From positions 20,665 to 84,664 of the forward strand of contig JAGWHF010000010.1 of NCBI GenBank assembly GCA_028866895.1: a DNA stretch of 64,000 nucleotides, read 5' to 3'. Within the stretch, counting starts at the first letter, position 1, and each line of letters opens with the position of its first letter. The notes below the pieces were generated by a model that did no database searches, had not been told where the DNA came from, and saw only the letters and a program-made list of their open reading frames with translations. Position numbers and translations under genes: made by a program. This document shows positions 8,569 through 17,363 of this stretch, in pieces. Origin of the DNA: Nitrososphaerota archaeon (GTDB lineage: Archaea; Thermoproteota; Nitrososphaeria; Nitrososphaerales; Nitrosopumilaceae).

Positions 8569-9759
8569 TTATTTACCTGTCTTTACCTTCATTTGGGTGT
8601 CATTAATTATCTTTCTTTCAAGCCTGTCATCCAGGGGGATCTCGAGCAGGTCGCCCATCCTTAGGTTCTTCAGGCCGGCAGCCACCTTCTTTGCGTGTTC
8701 CTCATCCTGATCAAGCCCGAGAAGCGACATGAGGTATGCTGCACCGTTCTTGCCTGCCAGTTCCCCAAAGACTATCTTCCGGCGGTTTCCAACCACCTTT
8801 GGTTCGATGGGTTCGTAAGCTGCGGGGTTTCTCAGGATGGCGGCAAGGTGGGTTCCTGCCTTGTGCTTGTATGCTGTAGGGCCTACGATTGGCTTTGAGT
8901 CATAGGGGACGATCCCGGTGTATTGCTCAATGAGCCTGGAAAGATCCATCAGCATGTCGAGCCTGAAATTATTTGGAGATTTGTAGAGGTAGGTGAGTGC
9001 AACGGCAGTCTCAGCCAGAGCAGGTATTCCTGTCCTCTCGCCTACGCCATCTATGGTGGTGTGGATCTGGTCGGCTCCTGCATCGCATCCTGCCAGCGCG
9101 TTTGCCAGGGCAAGACCTATGTCATTGTGACAATGTACGTCAAGCGGCGTCTTGACGTTGTCCTTGACGATTTTGACCAGGTTGTACATACCTATCGGCC
9201 TCATTATACCAACTGTATCTGGTATGCTTATCCTATCCACGCCGGCATCGGATATCTCCTTGCAAATCTTGATGAGGAATTCCGGGTCAGCCCTGCTGCC
9301 GTCCTCAACGGTGAATCTCATCTTGAGGCCGTGGGACTTGGCGTACTCTACGGTCTCTATGGCCCTCCGCATGGCCTCCTCTCTTGTTATTCTTAACTTG
9401 TCTTTCATATGTATGTCTGAAATGCCCAGATAGGTTGCCATCCATGAGGCATCGCACTCCAATGCTATGTCGACATCTTCTTTTAATGCCCGCACGTGGG
9501 CAACAATGTCGGCCTTTAGACCCTGCTTGAGGATGGTCTTGGTAGCTTCCTTGTGGTCGGGTGATACTACTGGCGAAATTTCGATCTGATCAACACCGAA
9601 ATAGTCAAGCATCCATGCAATCTGGATCCTCTGCTTGTTTGAGAATGTAACTCCGGGATGCTGCTCGCCTTCCCGGAGGGTGCTGTCCAATATCTTGATC
9701 TTCTTTGGCTTTGTACCGTTCTCGTTATGCTTGTAAGCATAGTAATTCGGATCATCCAT
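8569..9759 (-). CDS. hcs: Homocitrate synthase, first step of the AAA lysine pathway
   Basis: An HMGL-like TIM-barrel acyltransferase with LDSTLREGEQHPG at the N-terminus, VHCHNDIGLALANAL for metal binding and the DGVGERTGIPAL motif. At about 396 residues it lacks the C-terminal LeuA regulatory domain, matching homocitrate synthase rather than isopropylmalate synthase. It condenses acetyl-CoA with 2-oxoglutarate. The reading frame is open up to 9795, but I chose ATG 9759 (MDDPNYY) because a TATA-like TTTATATT lies about 25-33 bases upstream on the minus strand, as expected for a leaderless message. It leads the hcs-lysW-lysX-lysK block. Confidence 0.9.
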   Translation of the reverse strand: MDDPNYYAYKHNENGTKPKKIKILDSTLREGEQHPGVTFSNKQRIQIAWMLDYFGVDQIEISPVVSPDHKEATKTILKQGLKADIVAHVRALKEDVDIALECDASWMATYLGISDIHMKDKLRITREEAMRRAIETVEYAKSHGLKMRFTVEDGSRADPEFLIKICKEISDAGVDRISIPDTVGIMRPIGMYNLVKIVKDNVKTPLDVHCHNDIGLALANALAGCDAGADQIHTTIDGVGERTGIPALAETAVALTYLYKSPNNFRLDMLMDLSRLIEQYTGIVPYDSKPIVGPTAYKHKAGTHLAAILRNPAAYEPIEPKVVGNRRKIVFGELAGKNGAAYLMSLLGLDQDEEHAKKVAAGLKNLRMGDLLEIPLDDRLERKIINDTQMKVKTGK

Positions 9760-9785
9760 TGCTACTTTAGTAACAAAATTTACGA

Positions 9786-9800
9786 ATATAAACATATTTG
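9786..9800 (-). promoter_or_regulatory. TATA-type promoter of homocitrate synthase
   Basis: On the minus strand the sequence ATGTTTATATTCG lies about 25-33 bases before the ATG at 9759. This is normal spacing for an archaeal TATA box on a transcript beginning at or just before the start codon. Confidence 0.6.
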
Positions 9801-9802
9801 TA

Positions 9803-9844
9803 CAGAATTCGTCTGAATTTGTATTTTTTGTAACGAATTTCGTT
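9803..9844. promoter_or_regulatory. Two inverted repeats, candidate Lrp/LysM operator
   Basis: Between the Lrp-type regulator gene and homocitrate synthase are a perfect 6-bp inverted repeat with one central base (AACGAATTTCGTT, 9832-9844) and a 4-bp repeat with a 5-base centre (CAGAATTCGTCTG, 9803-9815). They lie just upstream of the TATA-like box. In Sulfolobus the Lrp-family protein LysM controls lysine genes from a site near the promoter, so these are reasonable operator candidates, but binding is inferred. Confidence 0.45.
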
Positions 9845-9874
9845 CCAAACAGTAGTGTGGAGCCGAACTTCGCC

Positions 9875-10294
9875 TTATGAGACAGTCCGTAGTATTATGA
9901 CTGTATTCGTATCAAAAACGCCTGGCACCTTTCTTAATGCGTCTATGCAGGCGTTTATCTCGGTAATGTTTGGTGCGCGAATGACCGTAGCTATGTCGTA
10001 CTGTCCTGTGATCTCGTATACTGTGTGGACGCCATGCAGTTTGGAAAGCCTTGCCGAGACCTTGGAGGTGTCGGTGGAGGAGTCGACGGATATCAGAATT
10101 ATGGCGCTTGTTGAATTGCTATCGCCGGTTTCAATGGTGAATTTCTTGATGACGCCGCTATCAAGGAGGTTTTTTACCCTTCTCCTCACCGCAGATTCGG
10201 AAAGCCCGAGCCTCTGGCCTATCTCAACAAAAGACTGCCTCGAGTCCTTCTTTAGCATCTCCATTATCGTCTCGTCTGTTTTGTCCCTAGACAT
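9875..10294 (-). CDS. Lrp/AsnC-family regulator, probable LysM-type
   Basis: A 139-residue Lrp-type protein: residues about 5-60 are a winged helix-turn-helix (SFVEIGQRLGLSESAVRRRV), and about 65-139 the RAM ligand-binding/dimerisation domain. It starts 8 bases inside the end of the upstream aminotransferase gene and is followed by the homocitrate synthase promoter region. Its place inside the lysine cluster resembles that of LysM in Sulfolobus, which senses lysine. A role as lysine-responsive regulator is inferred from context. Confidence 0.88.
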   Translation of the reverse strand: MSRDKTDETIMEMLKKDSRQSFVEIGQRLGLSESAVRRRVKNLLDSGVIKKFTIETGDSNSTSAIILISVDSSTDTSKVSARLSKLHGVHTVYEITGQYDIATVIRAPNITEINACIDALRKVPGVFDTNTVIILRTVS

Positions 10295-11462
10295 TTCGTC
10301 TCTGCTCCTCCTTTGTCATTATCATATCCAAAGTTTCTAAACTTTTGTTAATGTCGAACTCTGAGATTACCAGGGGCGGAAGCAACCGCAGGATGTTCTT
10401 TCCTGAATATAGCAAGAGAAGATTGTTGGCAATGCCGTCAAACAAAATATCCCTTACTTCAAACTTCATCTCTACGCCAATCATTAGTCCCTTGCCGCGA
10501 ACCTCGCGGATTATTTTGTGCCTCTCCTTTAGCCGGATCAATCCCTCGATGAACAGTCTTCCCATTTTTGAAGCGTTTTCCACCAAGCCGTCTTCGGTAA
10601 GGGCCTGGATGGTGGCAACTCCTGCTGCGCACGATAGCGGGTTTCCTCCAAATGTAGACGACTGTTCGCCTTTTCCTATGCACGCAAGAATATCGGGCTT
10701 GACCAGGGTGGCGCCCATTGGAACCCCTCCAGCGATCCCTTTTGCAAGGCACATTATGTCTGGTGTAGTTTCCCAGTGCTGACCGGCCCATAGCTTACCT
10801 GTCCTCCCAAGGCCGGCTTGAATTTCGTCGAAAATCAGTACGACCCCGTTCTGGTCACACAACTTTCTTACCTGCTGCAGAAAGCCGTCGGGGGCCACGT
10901 GGATTCCGCTTTCTCCCTGTATGGGTTCGAGTATGATTAGGGCCGTATCGGAGTCTATTGCAGATTTTAGTGCCTCGATGTCTCCAAACGGGGTAAATGC
11001 GACATCGGAAAGTAGGGGCTCAAAGGGCTTGCGGTATTTTTGATTGAATGTTACTGATAGGGAACCGAAAGACTTTCCATGGTATGAACCGTTCATAGCT
11101 ATCATTTTCTTCTTTCCTGTAAACTTGCGTGCAAACTTCAGGGCGGCCTCCACGGCCTCGGTACCGCTGTTGTTCAGGTATATCTGGCTGAGGCCTTTGG
11201 GGGCGGCTTTCATGAATCTATCAAGGAATTCCTCTCTGGTCTTGTTGTAAAGGGAACTGTGTACTGTGATTATCTTTTCTGCCTGCTCTCTTATCGCCTT
11301 GACCACCCGGGGATTGCAGTGGCCTACGAGCGCGACTCCGTAGCCTCCCATGCAGTCGATATACTCCTTGCCGTTGACATCCCATACGTGGGACCCAAGT
11401 CCGCGTTCTATGGTCACTGGAAACCTCTGGTAGATATTTCCCATGAATTGATCTTCTGTCAT
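10287..11462 (-). CDS. lysJ: LysW-aminoadipate semialdehyde / LysW-glutamate semialdehyde aminotransferase
   Basis: A 391-residue class III PLP aminotransferase of the acetylornithine transaminase family. VVLIFDEIQAGLGRTGK carries the cofactor-binding Asp, and MCLAKGIAGGVPMGA the Schiff-base Lys. It transfers an amino group from glutamate to the carrier-bound semialdehyde. The start overlaps the lysZ stop (ATGA) and the end overlaps the lrp start, so it is tightly coupled in the operon. As the only copy in the cluster it probably works in both lysine and ornithine synthesis. Confidence 0.92.
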   Translation of the reverse strand: MTEDQFMGNIYQRFPVTIERGLGSHVWDVNGKEYIDCMGGYGVALVGHCNPRVVKAIREQAEKIITVHSSLYNKTREEFLDRFMKAAPKGLSQIYLNNSGTEAVEAALKFARKFTGKKKMIAMNGSYHGKSFGSLSVTFNQKYRKPFEPLLSDVAFTPFGDIEALKSAIDSDTALIILEPIQGESGIHVAPDGFLQQVRKLCDQNGVVLIFDEIQAGLGRTGKLWAGQHWETTPDIMCLAKGIAGGVPMGATLVKPDILACIGKGEQSSTFGGNPLSCAAGVATIQALTEDGLVENASKMGRLFIEGLIRLKERHKIIREVRGKGLMIGVEMKFEVRDILFDGIANNLLLLYSGKNILRLLPPLVISEFDINKSLETLDMIMTKEEQRRNV

Positions 11463-12259
11463 CTTGATATCACCGTACAGTTGTCGTTAGAAATTGCTTT
11501 GGATATTGGGTTTTCCCTTTGGCCGTTTGCAACAAGGGCCTGTTTTACCCCCATTTCTATGGCTTCGGTTGCCGCAAGTATCTTCTTTTCCATTCCGAAA
11601 CCTATCTTGGGAATGATGGCTTTGGCCTCGTCAAGGGAGAGTTTTGTTACGAGCTTGTCGTCCATGAGTAGGCCATCAACGTTGGTGAGGAACAGGATCT
11701 TGTCCGATTGCATCTTGCCTGCTACGTAGGCAGCGGCTCTGTCTCCGTCAACGTTGAGGAAATCTGACTCTTCGCTTATGGCAATGGGTGAGATTACTGG
11801 GACGTAGCCGTTATTGAGGATAATCTCTATGAGGTTGGAATTGACATCATGAATTTTACCGGTATATCCGCCGTCTATTATCATCTTTCGGCCCTTCTCA
11901 TTCATTACGATTAATTTTTTTTTCCTTTCGGCTTGGATTATCCTGCCGTCTATTCCTGATAAACCCACCGCATTAATGCCGTTCTTTTGGAGCATGCCAA
12001 CTATCATTTTGTTTATCTTTCCTGACATGACCATGGTAAAAATCTCAGCGGTCTCCTTGTCTGTGTACCTGCTTTTGATGCCCCCGGGTGATACTATGAA
12101 TTTCTGTTCCTTGCCAAGCGCCTCGGATATCCGGGTGACTTCTTTTCCTCCCCCGTGGACCAAAATTACCTTTTCCTGTTCGGCGACTTTTTTTAGATCT
12201 GAGATTGTCGAGGGATGGAGGCCGTCTACCACACTTCCGCCTATCTTTATTGTTATCAT
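11459..12259 (-). CDS. lysZ: LysW-aminoadipate/LysW-glutamate kinase
   Basis: An amino-acid kinase family protein (266 residues from the chosen start) like ArgB/LysZ: ITIKIGGSVV at the N-terminus, ILVHGGGKEV for the substrate loop and VISPIAI further on. It phosphorylates the side-chain carboxylate of the carrier-bound intermediate. The frame extends to 12298, but ATG 12259 sits 4 bases after the lysY stop and gives the standard family start, while the longer version would add 13 unrelated residues. Confidence 0.92.
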   Translation of the reverse strand: MITIKIGGSVVDGLHPSTISDLKKVAEQEKVILVHGGGKEVTRISEALGKEQKFIVSPGGIKSRYTDKETAEIFTMVMSGKINKMIVGMLQKNGINAVGLSGIDGRIIQAERKKKLIVMNEKGRKMIIDGGYTGKIHDVNSNLIEIILNNGYVPVISPIAISEESDFLNVDGDRAAAYVAGKMQSDKILFLTNVDGLLMDDKLVTKLSLDEAKAIIPKIGFGMEKKILAATEAIEMGVKQALVANGQRENPISKAISNDNCTVISR

Positions 12260-12263
12260 CTCT

Positions 12264-13316
12264 TTACACTGGAGTGAGGGGAGAATATGTGAGGCCATCC
12301 ATCTCGTTAAAGCCGGCCATGACGTTCATGTTTTGTATGGCAGAGCCTGCAGCACCCTTCATGAGGTTGTCTGAGGCTGAAAGTACTACCAGTCTGTTGT
12401 TATCTTCGTCAATGTCGAACCCGACATCGCAAAAGTTTGACCCTACGACGAACTTTGGATCCGGGAACTTGTAGAATCCTTTCTTGTCGCGGATAAGTCT
12501 GATGAATTTCTCATTCTGGTATTGTTCACGATACATTTTCCATAGATCCATCTCGGTTACTTCCTTTGTAAGAAACGTATGGTTCGTGCAGAGGATACCT
12601 CTGACAATGTCCACCGCATGGGGACTCATTGAAACCTTTATCTTCTTGCCCGCAGCTTGGCTTAGTTCCTGCTCTATTTCTCCCGTATGCCTGTGTTTTG
12701 CAGGCTTGTAGGGCCTGATGACTCCTGACCTCATGGCATGATGGGTGCCGGCTTCTGAGCCTGCTCCAGCTCCCGAAGATCCTATCTTGGAATCAACGAT
12801 GATGTGTTCGGTATCGATGATTCCCTTCTTTACAAGCGGATAGAGGGCAAGTATTGAAGTGACTGCCATGCATCCGGGACAGGACACAAGCTGTGATTTC
12901 TTTATCTCCTCTCTATGCAGTTCCGGTACTCCGAAGACTGACTTTGGGAGGTAGTCTGGATGGGTGTGGTGCCAGCCGTACCATTTGTCGTAGTCTGACG
13001 CATTATGTAGCCGGTAGTCCGCACTCAAATCTATTATCTTCATGCCCCTGTCATATAGCTCTTTTACTATCTCTACTGCGGTACCATGGGGTACGGAGGT
13101 AAATACCAAGTCGCACTTGTCAGACAACCTGTCATAGTTTAACTCCGAAAAGGTGAGATCAGTAAAACCCTTAAGGCTTGGCTGAACTCGTGAGATGTAT
13201 TCCCCGACATACTGTCTAGAGGTGACGGCGGAAATTTCCACCTTGGGGTGACTAACAAGCAGACGGAGGATCTCTCCACCCACATAACCTGACGCGCCAA
13301 TTACTCCTATCCTCAT
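12264..13316 (-). CDS. lysY: LysW-aminoadipyl/glutamyl phosphate reductase
   Basis: A 350-residue ArgC/LysY dehydrogenase. The N-terminal Rossmann motif is GVIGASGYVGGEILRLL, the catalytic Cys lies in LVSCPGCMAVTS, and HRHTGEIEQEL is the conserved His region. It reduces the acyl phosphate made by LysZ to the semialdehyde. It is followed after 4 bases by lysZ, and 59 bases separate it from the argX gene upstream. Confidence 0.92.
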   Translation of the reverse strand: MRIGVIGASGYVGGEILRLLVSHPKVEISAVTSRQYVGEYISRVQPSLKGFTDLTFSELNYDRLSDKCDLVFTSVPHGTAVEIVKELYDRGMKIIDLSADYRLHNASDYDKWYGWHHTHPDYLPKSVFGVPELHREEIKKSQLVSCPGCMAVTSILALYPLVKKGIIDTEHIIVDSKIGSSGAGAGSEAGTHHAMRSGVIRPYKPAKHRHTGEIEQELSQAAGKKIKVSMSPHAVDIVRGILCTNHTFLTKEVTEMDLWKMYREQYQNEKFIRLIRDKKGFYKFPDPKFVVGSNFCDVGFDIDEDNNRLVVLSASDNLMKGAAGSAIQNMNVMAGFNEMDGLTYSPLTPV

Positions 13317-13375
13317 AAGTGATCTCCTAGCATATGGTAGTATAATTTAAACTCTAAAAAATTCTATCTGCAATC

Positions 13376-14233
13376 TTACCTTGAGGAAGACCTTACTGCA
13401 AACTCTATCATTTCTTTTGGAATGTCTTTCTTTGCAACCCTTGCAAGTCCTTTGAATTCCACGGTATTGTTTATCTCATGTACTACGAGGCCATTTTTTT
13501 CATCCTCCATCAAATCTATCCCCAGGATGCCTCCTCCCACAGCCTTTGATGCACTCATGCAGACATCCTCAAGTTCTTTGGTAATCTCGCAGAGGATGGG
13601 CTCACCTCCGAGCGCGATGTTTGTCTTGAACCCTCCAGATGAGACCCGGTACATGGCTGCCACGACCTGATCTCCAACGGCGATTGCCCGTATGTCCCTT
13701 GGCGGGCGCTTGATTGCCTCCTGGAGGTAGTAAATCCTATCCAGAGGGCCGTCGCTTAGCTCTCTTACCTCTATTATGGCATCAGCCGTATCCCTGTCTT
13801 TTAGCAGTATTACGCCCCTCCCCCAACTGCCAATTACTGGCTTGATCACAAGGGGGTATCCTACCTTTTCAAGCACGCCCTCGGCAGACTCGGATGAGAA
13901 CGAGAAATAGGTCTTGGGTGTGGGGACATTGTGTTTTTTTAGCAATAAGGATGTCAGCATCTTGTTGCCACAGTTGTTTGCAACGTCGAGCCTGTTGAAA
14001 ACTGGGATATCGAGAAATTCCAGGCAGGCGGTAAAGTGGAGCCCCCGGAAGTAACTCACACACCTCTCTAATACGACGTCGCCAAAGTCAAAATCACCTT
14101 TCTTGCTTTCAGTGCTGATGTTGGTTGTCTTCGCATCTATCATTTTGGTATCGTGCCCGAGTTCTATGGATTTCTCCTCGAGCATCTTCTCCTCTAGTCT
14201 CACTCTATCGAACAAGATGCGTACTTTGGGCAT
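13376..14233 (-). CDS. argX: LysX/ArgX ATP-grasp ligase beside argG (probable LysW-glutamate ligase)
   Basis: A 285-residue paralogue of the lysX product at 7558-8406, with LVIKPVIGSWGRG, RPPRDIRAIAVGD and VVHEINNTVEFKG. It lies directly after lysW (its ATG follows the lysW TAA without a gap) and downstream of argininosuccinate synthase, so glutamate is the likely substrate, opening ornithine/arginine synthesis. The two ligases differ in the nucleotide loop and after the NNT motif, as expected for different substrates. The assignment of lysine against arginine rests on context. Confidence 0.88.
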   Translation of the reverse strand: MPKVRILFDRVRLEEKMLEEKSIELGHDTKMIDAKTTNISTESKKGDFDFGDVVLERCVSYFRGLHFTACLEFLDIPVFNRLDVANNCGNKMLTSLLLKKHNVPTPKTYFSFSSESAEGVLEKVGYPLVIKPVIGSWGRGVILLKDRDTADAIIEVRELSDGPLDRIYYLQEAIKRPPRDIRAIAVGDQVVAAMYRVSSGGFKTNIALGGEPILCEITKELEDVCMSASKAVGGGILGIDLMEDEKNGLVVHEINNTVEFKGLARVAKKDIPKEMIEFAVRSSSR

Positions 14234-14401
14234 TTACTCTCCCCAATCTTCGCCTACTTTCTCAGCATGTTTCAATTCGTATGTGGTGCCGTTCTTGGAG
14301 GCAATTTCGAAGTCTGCCCCGCAATCAGGACATGATACTATCTCTCCAACACTTGCGTCGTCTGGAATTTTTAATTTTGCATCACATTCTGGACAATTCA
14401 T
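14234..14401 (-). CDS. lysW: LysW amino-group carrier protein
   Basis: A 55-residue acidic zinc protein with Cys3/Cys6 and Cys24/Cys27 and the canonical C-terminal EDWGE, whose last Glu is the attachment point of the intermediate. ATG 14401 gives MNCPECD, the standard family start; a start at 14416 would add five residues and lie inside the argG 3' end. The stop is followed immediately by the argX ATG. Confidence 0.93.
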   Translation of the reverse strand: MNCPECDAKLKIPDDASVGEIVSCPDCGADFEIASKNGTTYELKHAEKVGEDWGE

Positions 14402-14412
14402 TCTTTGATCTC

Positions 14413-15600
14413 TCACCTCTTTCTTAGTAATTTATTAGCTTCTGTTGACTGGAGGCCCCATAATTCTACAAATCCCTTTGCCAGGGTCTGGTCGAACGTA
14501 GAGCCTGCGCCATATGTTGCTAAATCATGACTGTACAGCGAATATTCCGACTTCCTTCCAACTACTCTTAGACTTCCCTTGAACATTTTTAGTTTGACGG
14601 TTCCGCTAACTCTCTTTTGAGACGCATTGATAAACATATCTAAATCAGTTCGTAGAGGATCCTGCCATAGCCCGGAATATGCAAGCCATGCCCATTCGGA
14701 ATCCACCATGGCCTTGAATCTTAGCTCGTGTTTTGTGAGGACCATCTTCTCAAGGTCTGTATGGGCCTCGATCAGGCATGACGCGGCAGGCGTCTCGTAA
14801 ACTTCCCTGGATTTTATTCCTACAACTCTGTCCTCGATGTGATCGATTATCCCTACGCCGGAAGCCCCCGCCTTTTTGTTAAGATGCGCAATAAGATCTA
14901 CCGGCTTCATGGGCTTGCCGTCCGCCTCGATTGGAACTCCCTGAATGAACTTTATGGTGACGTACTGAGGCCTGTCGGGCAGATTCCTTGTCCTGACCCA
15001 GATAAAGGCGTCATCGGGAGGCTCTTCAAAGGCATCCTCCAACTCGCCGCCTTCTATGGCCCTACCCCATAGGTTTTGGTCGATGCTGAACCTCTTGGCA
15101 GCCGTTTCTATGGGAATTCCATGCTCTTTTGCAAACTTTATCTCTACATCCCGGGTGAGATTTAGGTCGCGTATTGGTGCAATTATCGGGAGGCCGGAGC
15201 CTGATCGCATTGTAACATCGAATCTTACCTGATCGTTTCCCTTGCCGGTGCAGCCATGTGCAAGTGCTTGGGCGTTTTCCTTTTTGGATATCTCCACGAT
15301 CTTTTGGGCTATGAGGGGACGTGCAAGAGCTGTCGCAAGGCAGTATTTTTTTTGATAGAGGGCGTTTGCCTTGATGGCTGGTAGTACAAAGTTATCGGCA
15401 AACTCCTTCTTGGCATCTATATTGTAATGCCTTACGACGCCAAGTTTCTTTGCCTTTCGGGAAATTTTTTCTAGGTCGTCTCCCTGCCCGACATCTACCG
15501 TGACGGTAACTACATCCAAGCCGTGCTTCTCTTGCAGGTATTTTATTACAACTGATGTATCCAATCCTCCAGAGAAAGCCAAAACTGCCTTTCCATTCAT
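14413..15600 (-). CDS. argG: Argininosuccinate synthase
   Basis: A 395-residue ArgG. The P-loop is LAFSGGLDTSVV at residues 7-18, and ALAHGCTGKGNDQVRF is the conserved substrate motif. It joins citrulline and aspartate with ATP. It is first in the long minus-strand lysine/arginine cluster; a TATA-like CATAAAAG lies about 35 bases upstream on the minus strand. No argF or argH is in the window. Confidence 0.95.
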   Translation of the reverse strand: MNGKAVLAFSGGLDTSVVIKYLQEKHGLDVVTVTVDVGQGDDLEKISRKAKKLGVVRHYNIDAKKEFADNFVLPAIKANALYQKKYCLATALARPLIAQKIVEISKKENAQALAHGCTGKGNDQVRFDVTMRSGSGLPIIAPIRDLNLTRDVEIKFAKEHGIPIETAAKRFSIDQNLWGRAIEGGELEDAFEEPPDDAFIWVRTRNLPDRPQYVTIKFIQGVPIEADGKPMKPVDLIAHLNKKAGASGVGIIDHIEDRVVGIKSREVYETPAASCLIEAHTDLEKMVLTKHELRFKAMVDSEWAWLAYSGLWQDPLRTDLDMFINASQKRVSGTVKLKMFKGSLRVVGRKSEYSLYSHDLATYGAGSTFDQTLAKGFVELWGLQSTEANKLLRKR

Positions 15601-15738
15601 TGAGGTTTTCTGTGATCAGAATTTACCATTTATCTTTTATGCTTGAAATTTGTTGGAAAAAATCCGGAGCGGCAAACTAATTTCCGGTCACCTTGTGTTA
15701 GTCCAAGCTAAAATTCGAACAATATTTAACCGCTATAT

Positions 15739-15753
15739 TATAACGCTGTTATA
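15739..15753. promoter_or_regulatory. Inverted repeat upstream of the ABC transporter
   Basis: TATAACGCTGTTATA is a perfect 6-bp inverted repeat with a 3-base centre, in an AT-rich block 68 bases before the ABC ATPase gene. It lies in the 220-base space between the argG start and that gene, which holds no other recognisable feature. It could be an operator; the regulator is unknown. Confidence 0.35.
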
Positions 15754-15820
15754 TGAAATTTGCGTGCGGGGTAACCAAGGTTTTGTATTTGATGTATTTG
15801 CAAGCGACGGTGTAGTTTAG

Positions 15821-16594
15821 ATGACCAAACTTCAGGCAAGAAACATCGTAAAACACTTTGATCACAACGGCACACCAATCCTTGCGCTTGACGGCGTAAA
15901 TCTTGATGTGGAGGAGGGCGACTTTGTTTGCCTTGTTGGCCCGTCTGGATGCGGAAAATCGACCTTTCTAAACATAATTGCGGGGCTAGAAAAGCCGGAT
16001 TCCGGGGAGATCCTGCTCAATGGCAAGTTAATTGACACTCCGGGGCCTGACAGGACGATGGTCTTTCAGGAAGGGGCGCTCTTTCCTTGGTTAAAGGTGG
16101 TGGATAACGTGGAATTCGGTTTGAAGATTGCCGGCATTCCAAAGGAAGAACGGAGGCAGATCTCAAAGCGCTACTTGGACATGATGCAACTTGAGAAGTT
16201 TTCAGAATCCTATACCTACCAGCTATCAACTGGAATGAAGCAGAGAGTTGCAATCGCAAGGGCTCTTGCCATGGATCCGGAAATACTCTTGATGGATGAG
16301 CCGTTTGCGGCCCTTGATTCGCAGACAAGAGATCTGCTGTTTGTAGAGTTGCAACTAATTTGGGAGAGGACGAAAAAAACAATCATTTTTGTGACTCATA
16401 ATATAGCGGAATCGGTGGTATTGGGAAGCAAGGTGGCCATATTCAAGCATAGGCCATCGAGAATTAAAAAGGAGATCGTGATTGACTATAGGAGGCCTAG
16501 ACTGGCTGAGGATGAGAACCTGCTGAAATACCAACATGCAATAATTCAGGAATTAAAGAATGAGGTAATAGAACAGAAGAAGTCAGGTGATTAG
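15821..16594 (+). CDS. ABC transporter ATPase, nitrate/sulfonate/taurine type
   Basis: A 257-residue ATPase with Walker A GPSGCGKST (40-48), Q-loop around residue 83 (VFQEGALFPW), signature LSTGMKQR (135-142, with Thr where most have Gly) and Walker B ILLMDE (155-160). The FQEGALFPWL region is typical of the SsuB/TauB/NrtD group. The permease gene overlaps its end by 8 bases. No substrate-binding protein is encoded nearby, so the substrate stays open. Confidence 0.9.
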   Translation: MTKLQARNIVKHFDHNGTPILALDGVNLDVEEGDFVCLVGPSGCGKSTFLNIIAGLEKPDSGEILLNGKLIDTPGPDRTMVFQEGALFPWLKVVDNVEFGLKIAGIPKEERRQISKRYLDMMQLEKFSESYTYQLSTGMKQRVAIARALAMDPEILLMDEPFAALDSQTRDLLFVELQLIWERTKKTIIFVTHNIAESVVLGSKVAIFKHRPSRIKKEIVIDYRRPRLAEDENLLKYQHAIIQELKNEVIEQKKSGD

Positions 16595-17357
16595 GTTGGG
16601 GGGAAAAATAATTGCCAGAAGAGTTGTCTTCTATGTCGGAATCATAGCTGCATGGCAGATTGTTTTTTCGTTGCATCTGGCTCCTCAAACTGTTATACCT
16701 TCCCCATCTGATGTAGGGCAAGCCCTGGCAAAGGGAGTTTATGACGGAAGCCTGCTTTATGGGATTGGGACGAGTCTTTTGAGATTGTCGGCTGGCCTTG
16801 TGATCGCCATTGCAGCTGGGATTGCCTTGGGTATTTTTATCGCGAGGTTCGAGACTATGAACCAGATAATCGGTCCCTTTCTGCTCGGCCTGCAGTCCAT
16901 CCCATCCGTTGCTTGGGTACCTCTGGCATTTTTGTGGTTCGGGAGGACGGATGGGGGAATAATATTCGTGACGGTGATAGGGGCACTGTTTGCAGTGGCA
17001 ATAAACACGCATTCAGCTATCAGGGCAGTGCCTCCGACGCTTGTAGCAGCAGGACGGAACATGGGGGCAAATGGAATACAGCTGATAAAGGATGTCATAA
17101 TTCCAGCATCGTTTCCGCAGATGATCGCAGGTTTCAAACAAGGGTGGTCTTACGCCTGGCGTGGCGTGATATCTGCCGAGGTAATATTTTCAGTCTTGGG
17201 CCTAGGTTCGCTGCTGAACTCTGGCACAAAGAACAATCAGATAGCGGAGGTCATCTCGGTTTTAATAATAATAATGATAATTGGAGTATTGGTGGACGGA
17301 CTTGTTTTCAAGCGGTTGGAACGGACAGTCCTGTCTAGGTGGGGACCAGTGAAATAG
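16587..17357 (+). CDS. ABC transporter permease, SsuC/TauC type
   Basis: A 256-residue integral membrane protein with several hydrophobic helices and the binding-protein-dependent permease loop around AAGRNMGANGIQLIKDVIIPAS, where the ATPase docks. The GTG start at 16587 overlaps the ATPase stop by 8 bases, so the pair is co-translated. Likely partner of the upstream ATPase in importing an anion or sulfonate-like compound, but no periplasmic binding protein lies in the window. Confidence 0.9.
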   Translation: MIRLGGKIIARRVVFYVGIIAAWQIVFSLHLAPQTVIPSPSDVGQALAKGVYDGSLLYGIGTSLLRLSAGLVIAIAAGIALGIFIARFETMNQIIGPFLLGLQSIPSVAWVPLAFLWFGRTDGGIIFVTVIGALFAVAINTHSAIRAVPPTLVAAGRNMGANGIQLIKDVIIPASFPQMIAGFKQGWSYAWRGVISAEVIFSVLGLGSLLNSGTKNNQIAEVISVLIIIMIIGVLVDGLVFKRLERTVLSRWGPVK

Positions 17358-17363
17358 GAGGAC

